Source: Chryseobacterium sp. FH1
GTDB taxonomy: Bacteria > Bacteroidota > Bacteroidia > Flavobacteriales > Weeksellaceae
Length of the DNA stretch: 64,000 bases
Assembly (NCBI RefSeq): GCF_000735135.1
Contig: NZ_JPLZ01000003.1
Location: forward strand, 1 to 64,000
Reading direction: 5' to 3'
The position numbers and the translations under genes were made by a program. Below are positions 43,812 through 53,083 of the stretch, one piece after another (the stretch's first letter is position 1; every line of letters begins with the position of its first letter). Under the pieces are notes generated by a model. The model was not told where the DNA came from, ran no database searches, and saw nothing but the letters and a program-made list of their open reading frames with translations.

Positions 43812-44530
43812 TGACAAAATTAAGTGTCAATATCAATAAAATCGCAACGCTCAGAAATGCCCGCGGTGGCGATGTGCCAAGTGTGACGCAGGTCGCTTTG
43901 GATTTGGAAAGATTCGGCGCGCAGGGAATCACCATCCATCCAAGACCAGACGAACGACATATCACCAGAAAAGATGTGTACGATTTGAAACCTTTGGTGA
44001 AAACGGAATTTAATATCGAAGGCAATCCGCACAGACCTTTCATCGATATGGTTTTGGAAGTAAAACCAGAACAGGTGACTTTGGTTCCGGATTCTGATAA
44101 TGCGATAACGTCCAATGCTGGCTGGGATTGCGAGAAGAATCTTGATTTTTTGAAATCTGTTATTTCTGAATTTAAAGATGCCGGAATTAGAACTTCAATT
44201 TTTCTAGACCCAAATCCAGAAATGGTGAAATTCGCCTCCGAAACTGGCGCAGATAGAATCGAACTTTACACGGAAGCTTACGCGAAACATTATTTTCAAA
44301 ATAAGGAATTTGCTGTAGAATCTTATTTTAAAACCGCCGTTGTGGCGAGTGAATATGGTTTGGGAATCAACGCCGGACACGATTTAAGTTTGGAAAACCT
44401 GAAATATTTCGCAGACAACATTCCGAATCTTTTGGAAGTTTCCATCGGTCACGCTTTGATTTCTGAGGCTTTGTATTTGGGATTAGAAAATACGGTTCAG
44501 GCGTATTTGAAGCGGTTGGCGGTTTGGTAA
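43811..44530 (+). CDS. pdxJ: pyridoxine 5'-phosphate synthase
   Basis: A 239-residue TIM-barrel Pdx[21 protein letters not shown] opens the protein. The phosphate- and substrate-binding residues are in [41 protein letters not shown] and [13 protein letters not shown], and [12 protein letters not shown] closes the barrel. It condenses 1-deoxyxylulose-5-phosphate with 3-amino-2-oxopropyl phosphate to give PNP in vitamin B6 synthesis. The gene is complete and normal in size. Confidence 0.96.
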   Translation: MTKLSVNINKIATLRNARGGDVPSVTQVALDLERFGAQGITIHPRPDERHITRKDVYDLKPLVKTEFNIEGNPHRPFIDMVLEVKPEQVTLVPDSDNAITSNAGWDCEKNLDFLKSVISEFKDAGIRTSIFLDPNPEMVKFASETGADRIELYTEAYAKHYFQNKEFAVESYFKTAVVASEYGLGINAGHDLSLENLKYFADNIPNLLEVSIGHALISEALYLGLENTVQAYLKRLAVW

Positions 44531-44535
44531 AATAA

Positions 44536-44846
44536 ATGGACGAATTAAAGCATTTTCTTAAGTCAAGAAAAGTAGAATTAATAATTTCAGCAATATATTT
44601 TGGAATGGAACTTTGGCAGTTTGTTCAATTTATCCTAGGGATTTGTTTTATGGAGAATGGTCTTTATCGGTATTAATTTGGACGATGCCCGTTACAATAT
44701 TGAGTTTTAGATATAGATATGCAGAAGCAGATTATCTGATTCCTGTTTTAATAATTCAGTTTGTAATGTTTGTTTTAACATTTCTATTTTTATGCTTAAT
44801 ATCGTCTTTATTCAAATCTATTTTTACAATTAAAAAATCGAAATAA
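44536..44846 (+). pseudogene. small membrane protein gene, one-base frameshift
   Basis: ATG 44536 starts MDELKHFLKSRKVELIISAI and reads to FVQFILG before closing. The overlapping frame continues with YPRDLFYGEWSLSVLIWTMP and several hydrophobic segments (IPVLIIQFVMFVLTFLFLCL) up to 44846. The span is 311 nt, one short of 104 codons, so a single base appears to be lost near 44625. It would encode a 103-residue protein with 3-4 membrane segments. Function unknown. Confidence 0.6.
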
Positions 44847-44868
44847 GTTTTACTTATCTAAAAATTAA

Positions 44869-45645
44869 ATGAAAATATTACACTCAAAAATATACGGAGA
44901 AGAAAGAACAGAAACGCCACTTTTGGTTTTTCACGGGTTGTTCGGAATGTTGGATAATTGGGCTGGTTTTGCGAAGGAATTCGGGGAATTTATGCCAACG
45001 CACATTCTGGACCTTCGGAATCACGGGCGCAGTTTTCATTCAGAATCGATGTCGCACGATGATTTGGCCAATGACATCCTCAATTATATGGAATCTCATA
45101 ACATCGAAAAAGCCAATCTTCTAGGCCATTCGCTCGGTGGAAAAGCGGTGATGCAATTCGCTATCAAATTTCCAGAAAGAATAAATAAATTGATCGTTGT
45201 CGATATTTCTCCAAAAGCATATCCGCCACATCATCAAGGAATTATCAAAGCTTTGCAATCTGTAGATTTCACGAAAGTTGAGTCCAGACAAGATGTAGAG
45301 AAAGTTTTAGGCGAATATATTCCTGAGAAATTTGTAATCCAATTTTTGATGAAAAATCTCTATTGGACAGAAGATAAAAAACTGAATTGGCGATTTAATC
45401 TTGAAACTTTAGCCGAAAAATATACAGAATTTGTTTCCAACGCCATCAAGTTTGGGATTTTCAAAGGACCAACTTTATTTGTTGTAGGAGCCAATTCGAA
45501 TTACATTTTGCCTCAGGACGAGTTACTCATCAGACAACAATTTCCGGATTCAAAAATCATCAAGATCGCCAACGCGGAACATTGGGTTCAGGCAAATAAT
45601 CCTGTCGACTTCAATTCTGCGGTGAAAGATTTTATTTTATCATAA
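44869..45645 (+). CDS. alpha/beta hydrolase (YbfF-like esterase)
   Basis: A 258-residue soluble alpha/beta hydrolase. The oxyanion motif HGLFGMLDNW lies near residue 22, DLRNHGRSFHSE near 48, and the nucleophile Ser in LLGHSLGGKAVM near 86. The late Asp lies near VVGANSNY and the His in NAEHWVQANNP near 243. The pattern is that of the YbfF/acyl-CoA esterase type. Natural substrate unknown. Confidence 0.88.
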   Translation: MKILHSKIYGEERTETPLLVFHGLFGMLDNWAGFAKEFGEFMPTHILDLRNHGRSFHSESMSHDDLANDILNYMESHNIEKANLLGHSLGGKAVMQFAIKFPERINKLIVVDISPKAYPPHHQGIIKALQSVDFTKVESRQDVEKVLGEYIPEKFVIQFLMKNLYWTEDKKLNWRFNLETLAEKYTEFVSNAIKFGIFKGPTLFVVGANSNYILPQDELLIRQQFPDSKIIKIANAEHWVQANNPVDFNSAVKDFILS

Positions 45646-45654
45646 ATAATTGCA

Positions 45655-45711
45655 TTTTAATTCAGATTTGATAATGGTATAAGCCTTGTATTACCGGATC
45701 TGAATTAAAAT
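45655..45711. terminator. hairpin between two hydrolase genes
   Basis: TTTTAATTCAGAT and ATCTGAATTAAAA are perfect 13-bp arms around an inner GGTA/TACC pairing. It may end transcription on either strand. Confidence 0.55.
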
Positions 45712-45718
45712 TATTTTT

Positions 45719-46660
45719 ATGAAATGGAAGTTGTCCATCATCCTGATTTTGTGTTTAACGTTTTTCAAATCTCAGAACACGATTTCCGAGGTTATGAAAA
45801 TTCCGGATGTTGCGTACACAACTTCTGATTCCATCGCCCACAAACTGGATATTTATCTACCTCAAAAATCTGATAAAAAATTTCCCGTTCTTATTTTTCT
45901 CCACGGCGGAGGCTGGATTGGGGGCGACAAAGCGTTTCCCGAAAAATATTATATGAATGATTTCGTGCTGAGATTTGTTCAAAATGGTTACGCCGTCGTG
46001 AGTGTCAATTACACTTTGCTGGACAAAAACACAAATTTTCCATTGCCTGTCGAGGATTCCAAAGAAGCGGTGAGATGGATTCGGGCAAATTCGGCACAGT
46101 ACAATTTTGATGACAAAAACATAGGGATTTTGGGCGCTTCTGCTGGCGCGCAGATTGGAATGCTCGTGGCTTATTCTAATGATGATCAATTTTCCGCCAA
46201 TAGCCGTTTTCCCAATTATTCCTCCAAAGTCAATTACTTTATAGACTATTTCGGACCGTCAGATCTCAACAAACTATTGCGCACAGAAGAGGCGGGTTTC
46301 AAAATTTTTCTTTTCAAACTCATATTTCCGAAAATCTATACAATGCGAAACGATATGATTCGTGGTTTTACAACCAAAGATATCAAAGAACAGAAACAAG
46401 ACGCCATCGACGGTTTGAAAGTTTATTCTCCTGTAACTTACATCAATGAAAATTCGGTTCCTACTTTGGTGATCCACGGAACCAAAGATAGAATCGTTCC
46501 CTTTTCCCAGTCCGAAATATTGAAGAAAAAACTCGACGAAAATAATGTGAGAAATGAATTAGTTCCTGTTGATAAAGGAGATCACGGACTGAATGAAGAA
46601 TCTGGACACGAATTGATGTTGGAGAAAACATTGGAGTTTATGAAGCAAAACACGCATTAA
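45719..46660 (+). CDS. exported alpha/beta hydrolase (BD-FAE-like esterase/lipase)
   Basis: A 313-residue hydrolase with a signal peptide (SIILILCLTFFKSQN). The HGGGWIGGD oxyanion motif lies near residue 62, the nucleophile Ser in GASAGAQIGML near 141, the Asp in VIHGTKDRIVPF near 262 and the His in KGDHGLNEESG near 289. This is the HSL/BD-FAE type that cleaves short-chain or feruloyl esters outside the cytoplasm. Substrate not assigned. Confidence 0.88.
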   Translation: MKWKLSIILILCLTFFKSQNTISEVMKIPDVAYTTSDSIAHKLDIYLPQKSDKKFPVLIFLHGGGWIGGDKAFPEKYYMNDFVLRFVQNGYAVVSVNYTLLDKNTNFPLPVEDSKEAVRWIRANSAQYNFDDKNIGILGASAGAQIGMLVAYSNDDQFSANSRFPNYSSKVNYFIDYFGPSDLNKLLRTEEAGFKIFLFKLIFPKIYTMRNDMIRGFTTKDIKEQKQDAIDGLKVYSPVTYINENSVPTLVIHGTKDRIVPFSQSEILKKKLDENNVRNELVPVDKGDHGLNEESGHELMLEKTLEFMKQNTH

Positions 46661-46711
46661 TTTCCTGATAGATTTCAACGTCCGGATACGAGATTTTTTA
46701 CTGAATTAAAT

Positions 46712-46719
46712 TATCTTTG
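46712..46719 (+). promoter_or_regulatory. -7 box of the small membrane protein/epimerase/acyl-CoA synthetase operon
   Basis: TATCTTTG matches TAnnTTTG exactly and ends 12 bp before the ATG at 46732. A TTG at the right spacing is not present. Confidence 0.5.
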
Positions 46720-46731
46720 TAAAAATCTTTA

Positions 46732-46992
46732 ATGAAAAAATATCAGGAGACTGTTTACAAGGTCATTTTGTTTTTTTCGGCGCTTGTCAACCTATTTTTG
46801 ATAGGGCTTTTGTTCTTTGTTCTCAGAGATTCACTTTCCGGACGGGGTAATTATTTTTTGATTTTGGAAGGCAGAAGTTTGTGGTATTTTGTAGGAATCA
46901 TAGTGGTTTACTCGATTGCCAATTCTTATCTATTAGTTAAGTTTTTCAAAAGACCGATAGAACTTGAACCTGAAAAATCCATAGAAGAATGA
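46732..46992 (+). CDS. small membrane protein
   Basis: An 86-residue protein with two hydrophobic helices (residues about 8-30 and 45-68) and a charged tail ending PEKSIEE. No family recognised. Its stop overlaps the next start as ATGA, so it is translationally coupled to the epimerase gene. Confidence 0.7.
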   Translation: MKKYQETVYKVILFFSALVNLFLIGLLFFVLRDSLSGRGNYFLILEGRSLWYFVGIIVVYSIANSYLLVKFFKRPIELEPEKSIEE

Positions 46993-47999
46993 TATTAATT
47001 ACAGGTGCAACCGGCATTTTGGGACGCGTGATCACTTTGGAACTTTTGAAAAAAGGAAAGAAAGTCCGCGCGACAAAACGAAAGACCAGCAATCTGGAAG
47101 ATGTTCGGAAATCCTATCAATTTTACACAGATCAGCCAGATTTTTACTTTGATCAGATCGAGTGGGTCTATATTGATTTTGAAGATCAAGATTCTTTGGA
47201 AACAGCTTTGAAAGATGTGGACGAAGTTTATCACTGCTCGGCAAAAGTAAGTTTCAACCCGAAAGAAGAAAAAAGTCTTTATAAAAATAATTCTGAAGCA
47301 ACAGAAAAGTTGTTGTTTTCAATCGATCCTTCGAAAGTTAAAAAGTTCCTTTTCGTAAGTTCCATCGCAGTTTTGGATGGTCTTAATGACGCTGGCGAGA
47401 TGGACGAGAATTCTGATTTCAATTCGAAGCTCGATCATTCCAATTACGCCATTACAAAATATCTTTCCGAGATGGAAGTTTGGCGCGCATCGGCAGAAGG
47501 TCTGAACACGGTCATCATCAATCCGGGCTTGATCATCGGTTCCGGAAACTGGAATCACAGCAGTGGAAAACTTTTCAAAGAAATGTCGAACGGTTTCACT
47601 TTTCCAGGATCTACAGCTTATGTTGATGTAAGAGATGTGGCGAAAATTGCTGTCGAATTAATGGAAAGATCCGTCTTCGGACAACGTTTTGTTTTGACAT
47701 CCGAGGTTGTAAAATACAAACATATCGCGGACAAAGTTCGAAAGTATTTCGGCAAAAAACCTGCGACGATGATCTCGAATTCCATTCTAGATGTGCTTCC
47801 ATTTTTCTCATCGATTTTCGGTTGGTTCATTCCAATTCTAAAATTGGGCAACAAGACCAACGTCGAAACCATTAAATCCGATTCTAAGGTCAGCAACCAA
47901 AAAGTCCGTGAAACTTTGAATTACGAATTCATTCCAATTGATGAAAGTGTGGATTTTCATCTGAAAAATTATGCGCAAAGCATTTCAAAATCAAATTAA
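46989..47999 (+). CDS. NAD-dependent epimerase/dehydratase family protein
   Basis: A 336-residue extended SDR: LITGATGILGRVITLELLKK at the start, DEVYHCSAKVSFNPKEEKSL near residue 77, and the SSIAVLDGLND and YAITKYLSEMEVW motifs with the catalytic Tyr and Lys near 158-162. It overlaps the acyl-CoA synthetase gene by one base (TAATG). A role in lipid or polyketide-like reduction alongside the synthetase is possible (inference). Confidence 0.9.
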   Translation: MILITGATGILGRVITLELLKKGKKVRATKRKTSNLEDVRKSYQFYTDQPDFYFDQIEWVYIDFEDQDSLETALKDVDEVYHCSAKVSFNPKEEKSLYKNNSEATEKLLFSIDPSKVKKFLFVSSIAVLDGLNDAGEMDENSDFNSKLDHSNYAITKYLSEMEVWRASAEGLNTVIINPGLIIGSGNWNHSSGKLFKEMSNGFTFPGSTAYVDVRDVAKIAVELMERSVFGQRFVLTSEVVKYKHIADKVRKYFGKKPATMISNSILDVLPFFSSIFGWFIPILKLGNKTNVETIKSDSKVSNQKVRETLNYEFIPIDESVDFHLKNYAQSISKSN

Positions 48000-49759
48000 T
48001 GAACATTGCAGAATTTCTGAACAAGAACACCAAACGATTTCCACAGAAAGCCTCTGTAGGATTCAAAAAAAATAACGAGTGGAAGGAACTGACTTGGGCA
48101 CGTTTCAAGCAAATGGTTTTCAAAACCGCAAACGCCCTTGTGGAAGCTGGTGTCAAAGAAAATGACAAAGTCGCCATCTACTCAGACAATTCTCCGGAAT
48201 GGATGATTATGGATCTAGCAGTTTTGTCCGTTGGTGCAATTACAGTTCCAATTTATTCTACAAACGGAACGGATCAGGTGGAATATATCATCAACCACGC
48301 AGAACCAAAAATCATTTTGACTGGCGACCAAGAGCAATACGAAACTTGTCATCAATTACTCGATAAAACCACTGGCGTTGAGAAAATAATCTCTGCAAAA
48401 AAGACATTTACGCTAAAAGATCGCTCCATATTTTTAGAAGATTTCATAGCTAATACTTCAGAAAAATTTCAAATCGTTTCGAAGACGGAAGACGATTTGG
48501 CGACAATCATTTACACGTCTGGAACTTCAGGAGTTCCGAAAGGTGTAATGTTGACGCACGGCAATTTCCAGAAAGCATTTGATGCACACGTGGAATTTTT
48601 CGATTTTAAGGATTTTGAGAAAGAACAATCGATGGCGTTTTTGCCACTCAGCCACGTTTTCGAAAGATGCTGGACTTTGTTTTGTTTTTCTCAAGGTGCC
48701 AAAGTTAGTTTCCTCGAGAATCCAAAACTGATTGCAAACGCCCTTCAGGAAGTGAAACCGACGACAATGTGTTCCGTTCCGAGATTCTATCAAAAAATTT
48801 ACGCTGGCATCAACGAAATGCTTGTCACAGCGTCTCCAACCAAGAAAAAAATCTTTGCTTGGGCGATTGAAACGGGAACGCAAGTTTCGGAAAGAAAAAG
48901 AAATCAGCAAAACGTTCCTTTTTTATTAAATCAAAAATATAAGATTGCGAACGCCTTGGTCTTTAATAAAATCAAAACAAAATTGGGCGGACGACTTTGG
49001 TTTATGCCTTGTGGTGGTGCGTCTATTTCTAAGGAAGTGACTCAGTTTTTCGATGCGATGGGAATTCATATTACCGTTGGTTACGGGATGACGGAAACCA
49101 CTGCGACCATCACAGCTTTTCCTTTTACAAGATACAAATATGGAACGGCTGGAAAGCTGATCGGTGATTCTCAAATCAAGATCGGGGCGAATGACGAAAT
49201 TCTCGTGAAAGGTAGTGGCATAATGAAAGGCTACTACAAAAATCCTGAAGAAACAGCAAAGATTTTTACCGAAGATGGCTGGATGAAAACTGGCGATGCG
49301 GGGATTTTGGATAATGAAGGAAATCTGACCATCACGGATAGAATCAAGGATTTGATGAAAACTTCAAACGGAAAATACATCGCGCCTCAACCGATTGAAA
49401 ATATGTTTTCCAACAACAGTTACATCAACCAAATTTTGTTGATTGCGGATGACAAACCGTTCGTTTCTGCTTTGATCGTCCCAAATTTTGAAACGCTCGA
49501 GGAAAAATTGAAAACAATGAATATTCCTTTCACAAGTTGGGAAGACATCGTAGAAAATGAAAAAATAAAATCGTTCTACCAAGAATTGATTGACGGCATT
49601 CAAACCCATCTCTCTGGTTTTGAGAAAATAAAGAAATTTATCCTGATGCCAGCGGATTTTGAAATCCAAAGTGGAGAGATCACACCGACCTTAAAAATCA
49701 AGCGAAATATTGTAATCGAAAAATATGCAGACAAAATCAATTTGATTTATAACAAATAG
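47999..49759 (+). CDS. long-chain fatty-acid-CoA ligase family (AMP-binding)
   Basis: A 586-residue adenylate-forming enzyme. The P-loop IYTSGTSGVPKGVMLTHGNF lies near residue 170, the A5 motif VGYGMTETTATITAF near 360, the A7 motif MKTGDAGILDNEGN near 429 and the A8 motif ITDRIKDLMKTSNGKYIAPQ near 443. It activates fatty acids to acyl-CoA (family knowledge). It is the last gene of the coupled three-gene operon from 46732. Confidence 0.93.
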   Translation: MNIAEFLNKNTKRFPQKASVGFKKNNEWKELTWARFKQMVFKTANALVEAGVKENDKVAIYSDNSPEWMIMDLAVLSVGAITVPIYSTNGTDQVEYIINHAEPKIILTGDQEQYETCHQLLDKTTGVEKIISAKKTFTLKDRSIFLEDFIANTSEKFQIVSKTEDDLATIIYTSGTSGVPKGVMLTHGNFQKAFDAHVEFFDFKDFEKEQSMAFLPLSHVFERCWTLFCFSQGAKVSFLENPKLIANALQEVKPTTMCSVPRFYQKIYAGINEMLVTASPTKKKIFAWAIETGTQVSERKRNQQNVPFLLNQKYKIANALVFNKIKTKLGGRLWFMPCGGASISKEVTQFFDAMGIHITVGYGMTETTATITAFPFTRYKYGTAGKLIGDSQIKIGANDEILVKGSGIMKGYYKNPEETAKIFTEDGWMKTGDAGILDNEGNLTITDRIKDLMKTSNGKYIAPQPIENMFSNNSYINQILLIADDKPFVSALIVPNFETLEEKLKTMNIPFTSWEDIVENEKIKSFYQELIDGIQTHLSGFEKIKKFILMPADFEIQSGEITPTLKIKRNIVIEKYADKINLIYNK

Positions 49760-49893
49760 CTTTTGGAAATATGTTTTCGGTAACGAATGATATGGTAGCG
49801 ATAGATTTTATCAAATTTTGGAGCCAATAGATATTTCTAAAATTGATTAAATTTACAAACCTTATAATAAGAATCTAATTTGAAGTTTTATAA

Positions 49894-52752
49894 ATGAATA
49901 CACAACAATTCGTAAATCGTCACATCAGCCTTAATGAGTCTGATAAAGCGGAAATGCTGAAGAAAGTAGGAGCAGGAAGTATAGAAGAATTAATCTCACA
50001 AACCATTCCCGATGCCATCCGATTGGAGAAGGACTTGGACATCTCCGAGCCACTTTCTGAGTACGAGATGCTTTTGCATTCCAAAGAATTGGCATCTAAA
50101 AACCTGAACTTCGACAACTACATCGGTTTTGGTTATCACAACACGATCTTGCCTTCTCCGATCCAGAGAAATATCTTGGAAAATCCGAGTTGGTACACAG
50201 CTTACACGCCTTACCAAGCGGAGATTGCACAGGGAAGATTGGAAGCTTTGCTTAATTTCCAGACTGTCGTTTCGGATTTGACTGGTTTTCCTTTGGCAAA
50301 TGCTTCATTGCTTGATGAATCTACGGCGGCGGCAGAAGCGATGCACATGTTCTTCAACAACAGAACGAAAGACCAAAAGAAAAATAACGCTTCGAAGTTT
50401 TTCATTTCGGATTTGGTTTTGCCACAAACGATTTCTGTTCTTAAGACAAAGGCAGAAGGTCTTGGCATCGATGTGATCGTAGGAAATCATATCAATCACC
50501 AGTTCAACGATTCTTATTTCGGTGTTCTACTGCAATATCCAGGGAAAAACGGAATTGTTTTAGATTACACAGACAATATTACTTATTATAAAGAATTCAA
50601 TCTTCAAGTGGTTGTAGCTTGTGATCCGATGGCTTTGGTAAAGCTGAAATCTCCTGCTGATATGGGCGCAGATTGTGCGGTCGGAACTTCCCAAAGATTC
50701 GGGATTCCGATGGGTTACGGTGGTCCTCACGCGGCGTTCTTCACTTGTAAAGAAGATTATAAAAGAGATATTCCGGGAAGAATTATCGGGGTTTCGCAAG
50801 ATATGTACGGAAAACGTGCGTTGAGAATGGCGCTTCAAACCAGAGAACAGCACATCAAAAGAGAAAGAGCAACTTCCAATATCTGTACAGCTCAGGTTTT
50901 ACTTGCTGTTATGGCTGGAATGTATGCGGTTTATCACGGACCAAAAGGTTTGGAATTCATCGCCGATCAAATCCATTATAAAACCAATGCTTTGGGCGAT
51001 GCGCTGAAAGTTTTGGGTTATGATATCGTGGATGAGCCAGTTTTTGACACAGTGAAATTCAGATTGCACGAGGAGGAAAAATCTTCTTTGAGAATGAAAA
51101 TGAGAGATCAGAAGATCAATCTTAATTATTTCTCTCAAGGTATCATCAGTATTTCATTAAACGAAACAACAACAGTTGACAAACTAAACCAATTGATCGA
51201 GGCATTTGCCCAATTCAAAGGGAAACAAGGTTACAAAGTGACTTTGAAAGAAGAATATTCTATCCCAGCAGAATTGTTGAGAGAAGATAAGATCCTTGAG
51301 GAAGAAGTTTTCAACAAATACCATACTGAGACGGAGTTGATGCGTTACATCAAACGTCTGGAAAGAAAAGATCTGTCTTTGACACATTCTATGATCTCGC
51401 TTGGATCTTGTACAATGAAACTGAACGCGGCAACTCAAATGATCCCGCTATCTTGGGGAGAATGGGGAAGTGTTCATCCATTTGTGCCAACTGAGCAAGC
51501 AGGAGGTTATCAGGAAATGATCAAAGAATTGGAGAAAGATTTAGCAGAAATTACTGGTTTCGCTGGAACTTCTCTTCAGCCAAACTCTGGTGCGCAAGGC
51601 GAATATGCCGGACTAATGGTCATCAGGGAATATCATAAAAACAGAGGCGAAGGTCACAGAAATATCGTTTTGATTCCACAATCTGCACACGGAACCAATC
51701 CGGCTTCTGCGGCAATGGCAGGAATGAAAATCGTAGTGGTGAAGAATCTTGAAAATGGAGAAATCGATTTTGAAGATTTCAAAGCGAAAACAGAGCTTCA
51801 TTCTGAGAACTTGTCTTGTGTGATGATCACTTATCCTTCAACTTACGGATTCTTCGATGCGAATATAAAAGAAATTACCAAACTGACGCACGAGCACGGC
51901 GGACAAGTCTATATGGACGGTGCGAATATGAATGCGCAAGTTGGATTCACAAGTCCTGGGAATATCGGGGCAGACGTTTGTCACCTGAATCTTCACAAGA
52001 CTTTCGCGATTCCTCACGGTGGCGGTGGCCCTGGAGTTGGCCCGATCTGTGTGGCGGAGCATTTGGTTCCATTCTTACCAACCAATGCAAATATCCAAAT
52101 CGGTGGAAAAGAAGCCATTGAAGGGATTTCTGCAGCACCTTATGGTTCTGGATTGATTTTGAATATTTCTTACGCTTACATCAAAATGTTGGGAACTTCT
52201 GGTTTGAAGAAAGCAACTGAGCACGCAATTCTAAATGCTAATTATCTGAAAGAAATCTTAGCTGAGCATTTCCCAATCCTTTATGCAAATGACAAAGGTA
52301 GAGTAGCACACGAATGTATCGTAGATTTCCGTCAGTTCAAATCTTTGGGAATTGAAGTGGCTGATATTGCAAAACGTTTGATGGATTACGGTTTCCACGC
52401 ACCAACAGTGAGTTTCCCTGTAGCTGGAACATTGATGATAGAACCAACCGAGTCTGAAAACAAAGACGAGATCGATAGATTTGCGGAAGCATTGATCAGC
52501 ATCAAAAAAGAAATTGATGAGATTGCAAACGGTGATGCAGACAGAGAAAACAATGTCTTGAAAAACGCACCTCACACCGAGCAGTTGGTGATCTCGGATT
52601 CTTGGGACAAGCCTTATGGAAGAGAGAAGGCCGCTTATCCATTGGATTGGGTGAGAACTCACAAATTCTTTGCTACAGTTGCTAGAATCGATGAAGCTTA
52701 TGGCGACAGAAATCTGGTTTGTACTTGTGAGCCGATTGAAGCTTATATGTAA
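49894..52752 (+). CDS. gcvP: glycine dehydrogenase (decarboxylating), P-protein
   Basis: A 952-residue full-length P-protein of the glycine cleavage system, with the homodimer-type fused N and C halves. The PLP Lys lies in HLNLHKTFAIPHGGGGPGVG near residue 700. The glycine-binding region includes GSCTMKLNAATQMIPLSW near 505 and SAHGTNPASAAMAGM near 600. The N-terminal half retains IGFGYHNTILPSPIQRN. It decarboxylates glycine and passes the aminomethyl group to GcvH. gcvT and gcvH are not in this window. Confidence 0.97.
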   Translation: MNTQQFVNRHISLNESDKAEMLKKVGAGSIEELISQTIPDAIRLEKDLDISEPLSEYEMLLHSKELASKNLNFDNYIGFGYHNTILPSPIQRNILENPSWYTAYTPYQAEIAQGRLEALLNFQTVVSDLTGFPLANASLLDESTAAAEAMHMFFNNRTKDQKKNNASKFFISDLVLPQTISVLKTKAEGLGIDVIVGNHINHQFNDSYFGVLLQYPGKNGIVLDYTDNITYYKEFNLQVVVACDPMALVKLKSPADMGADCAVGTSQRFGIPMGYGGPHAAFFTCKEDYKRDIPGRIIGVSQDMYGKRALRMALQTREQHIKRERATSNICTAQVLLAVMAGMYAVYHGPKGLEFIADQIHYKTNALGDALKVLGYDIVDEPVFDTVKFRLHEEEKSSLRMKMRDQKINLNYFSQGIISISLNETTTVDKLNQLIEAFAQFKGKQGYKVTLKEEYSIPAELLREDKILEEEVFNKYHTETELMRYIKRLERKDLSLTHSMISLGSCTMKLNAATQMIPLSWGEWGSVHPFVPTEQAGGYQEMIKELEKDLAEITGFAGTSLQPNSGAQGEYAGLMVIREYHKNRGEGHRNIVLIPQSAHGTNPASAAMAGMKIVVVKNLENGEIDFEDFKAKTELHSENLSCVMITYPSTYGFFDANIKEITKLTHEHGGQVYMDGANMNAQVGFTSPGNIGADVCHLNLHKTFAIPHGGGGPGVGPICVAEHLVPFLPTNANIQIGGKEAIEGISAAPYGSGLILNISYAYIKMLGTSGLKKATEHAILNANYLKEILAEHFPILYANDKGRVAHECIVDFRQFKSLGIEVADIAKRLMDYGFHAPTVSFPVAGTLMIEPTESENKDEIDRFAEALISIKKEIDEIANGDADRENNVLKNAPHTEQLVISDSWDKPYGREKAAYPLDWVRTHKFFATVARIDEAYGDRNLVCTCEPIEAYM

Positions 52753-52817
52753 TTAGGCTATTGATAATAGACAAGAGATGAAAGATATTTGATTCTCTTA
52801 AAGTTTTATAAAATTAT

Positions 52818-52847
52818 AAACCCCTCAACTGATTGAGGGGTTTTTTG
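52818..52847 (+). terminator. intrinsic terminator after gcvP
   Basis: The stem AAACCCCTC-AACTGATT-GAGGGGTTTTTT lies 66 bp after the stop codon. Confidence 0.9.
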
Positions 52848-53083
52848 TTGCTTCTTGATTTCTCGCAAGTCAAACATTGGTTTTTATCAATGTTTATCAA
52901 AGAAAAGGGTTAAATATCTATTTTGAATAATTAAAAATAATAGATATTTATTTTTATTGGTATGGTAATTGGATAAACGTTCGCACATCAAGTAGTAACC
53001 CTTTATTAATCGTGGAATAATAACATTTATTTCCATACTACTATTTGTGAATAAAACGTAAATAAACAATTAAAATTATTTTT
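52848..53083. other. non-coding leader region before the OmpA-family gene
   Basis: AT-rich with no ORF of note. ATACTACTATTTG (53036-53048) is a weak -7 candidate for the downstream gene, and there is no clear -33. Nothing else is seen. Confidence 0.4.
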
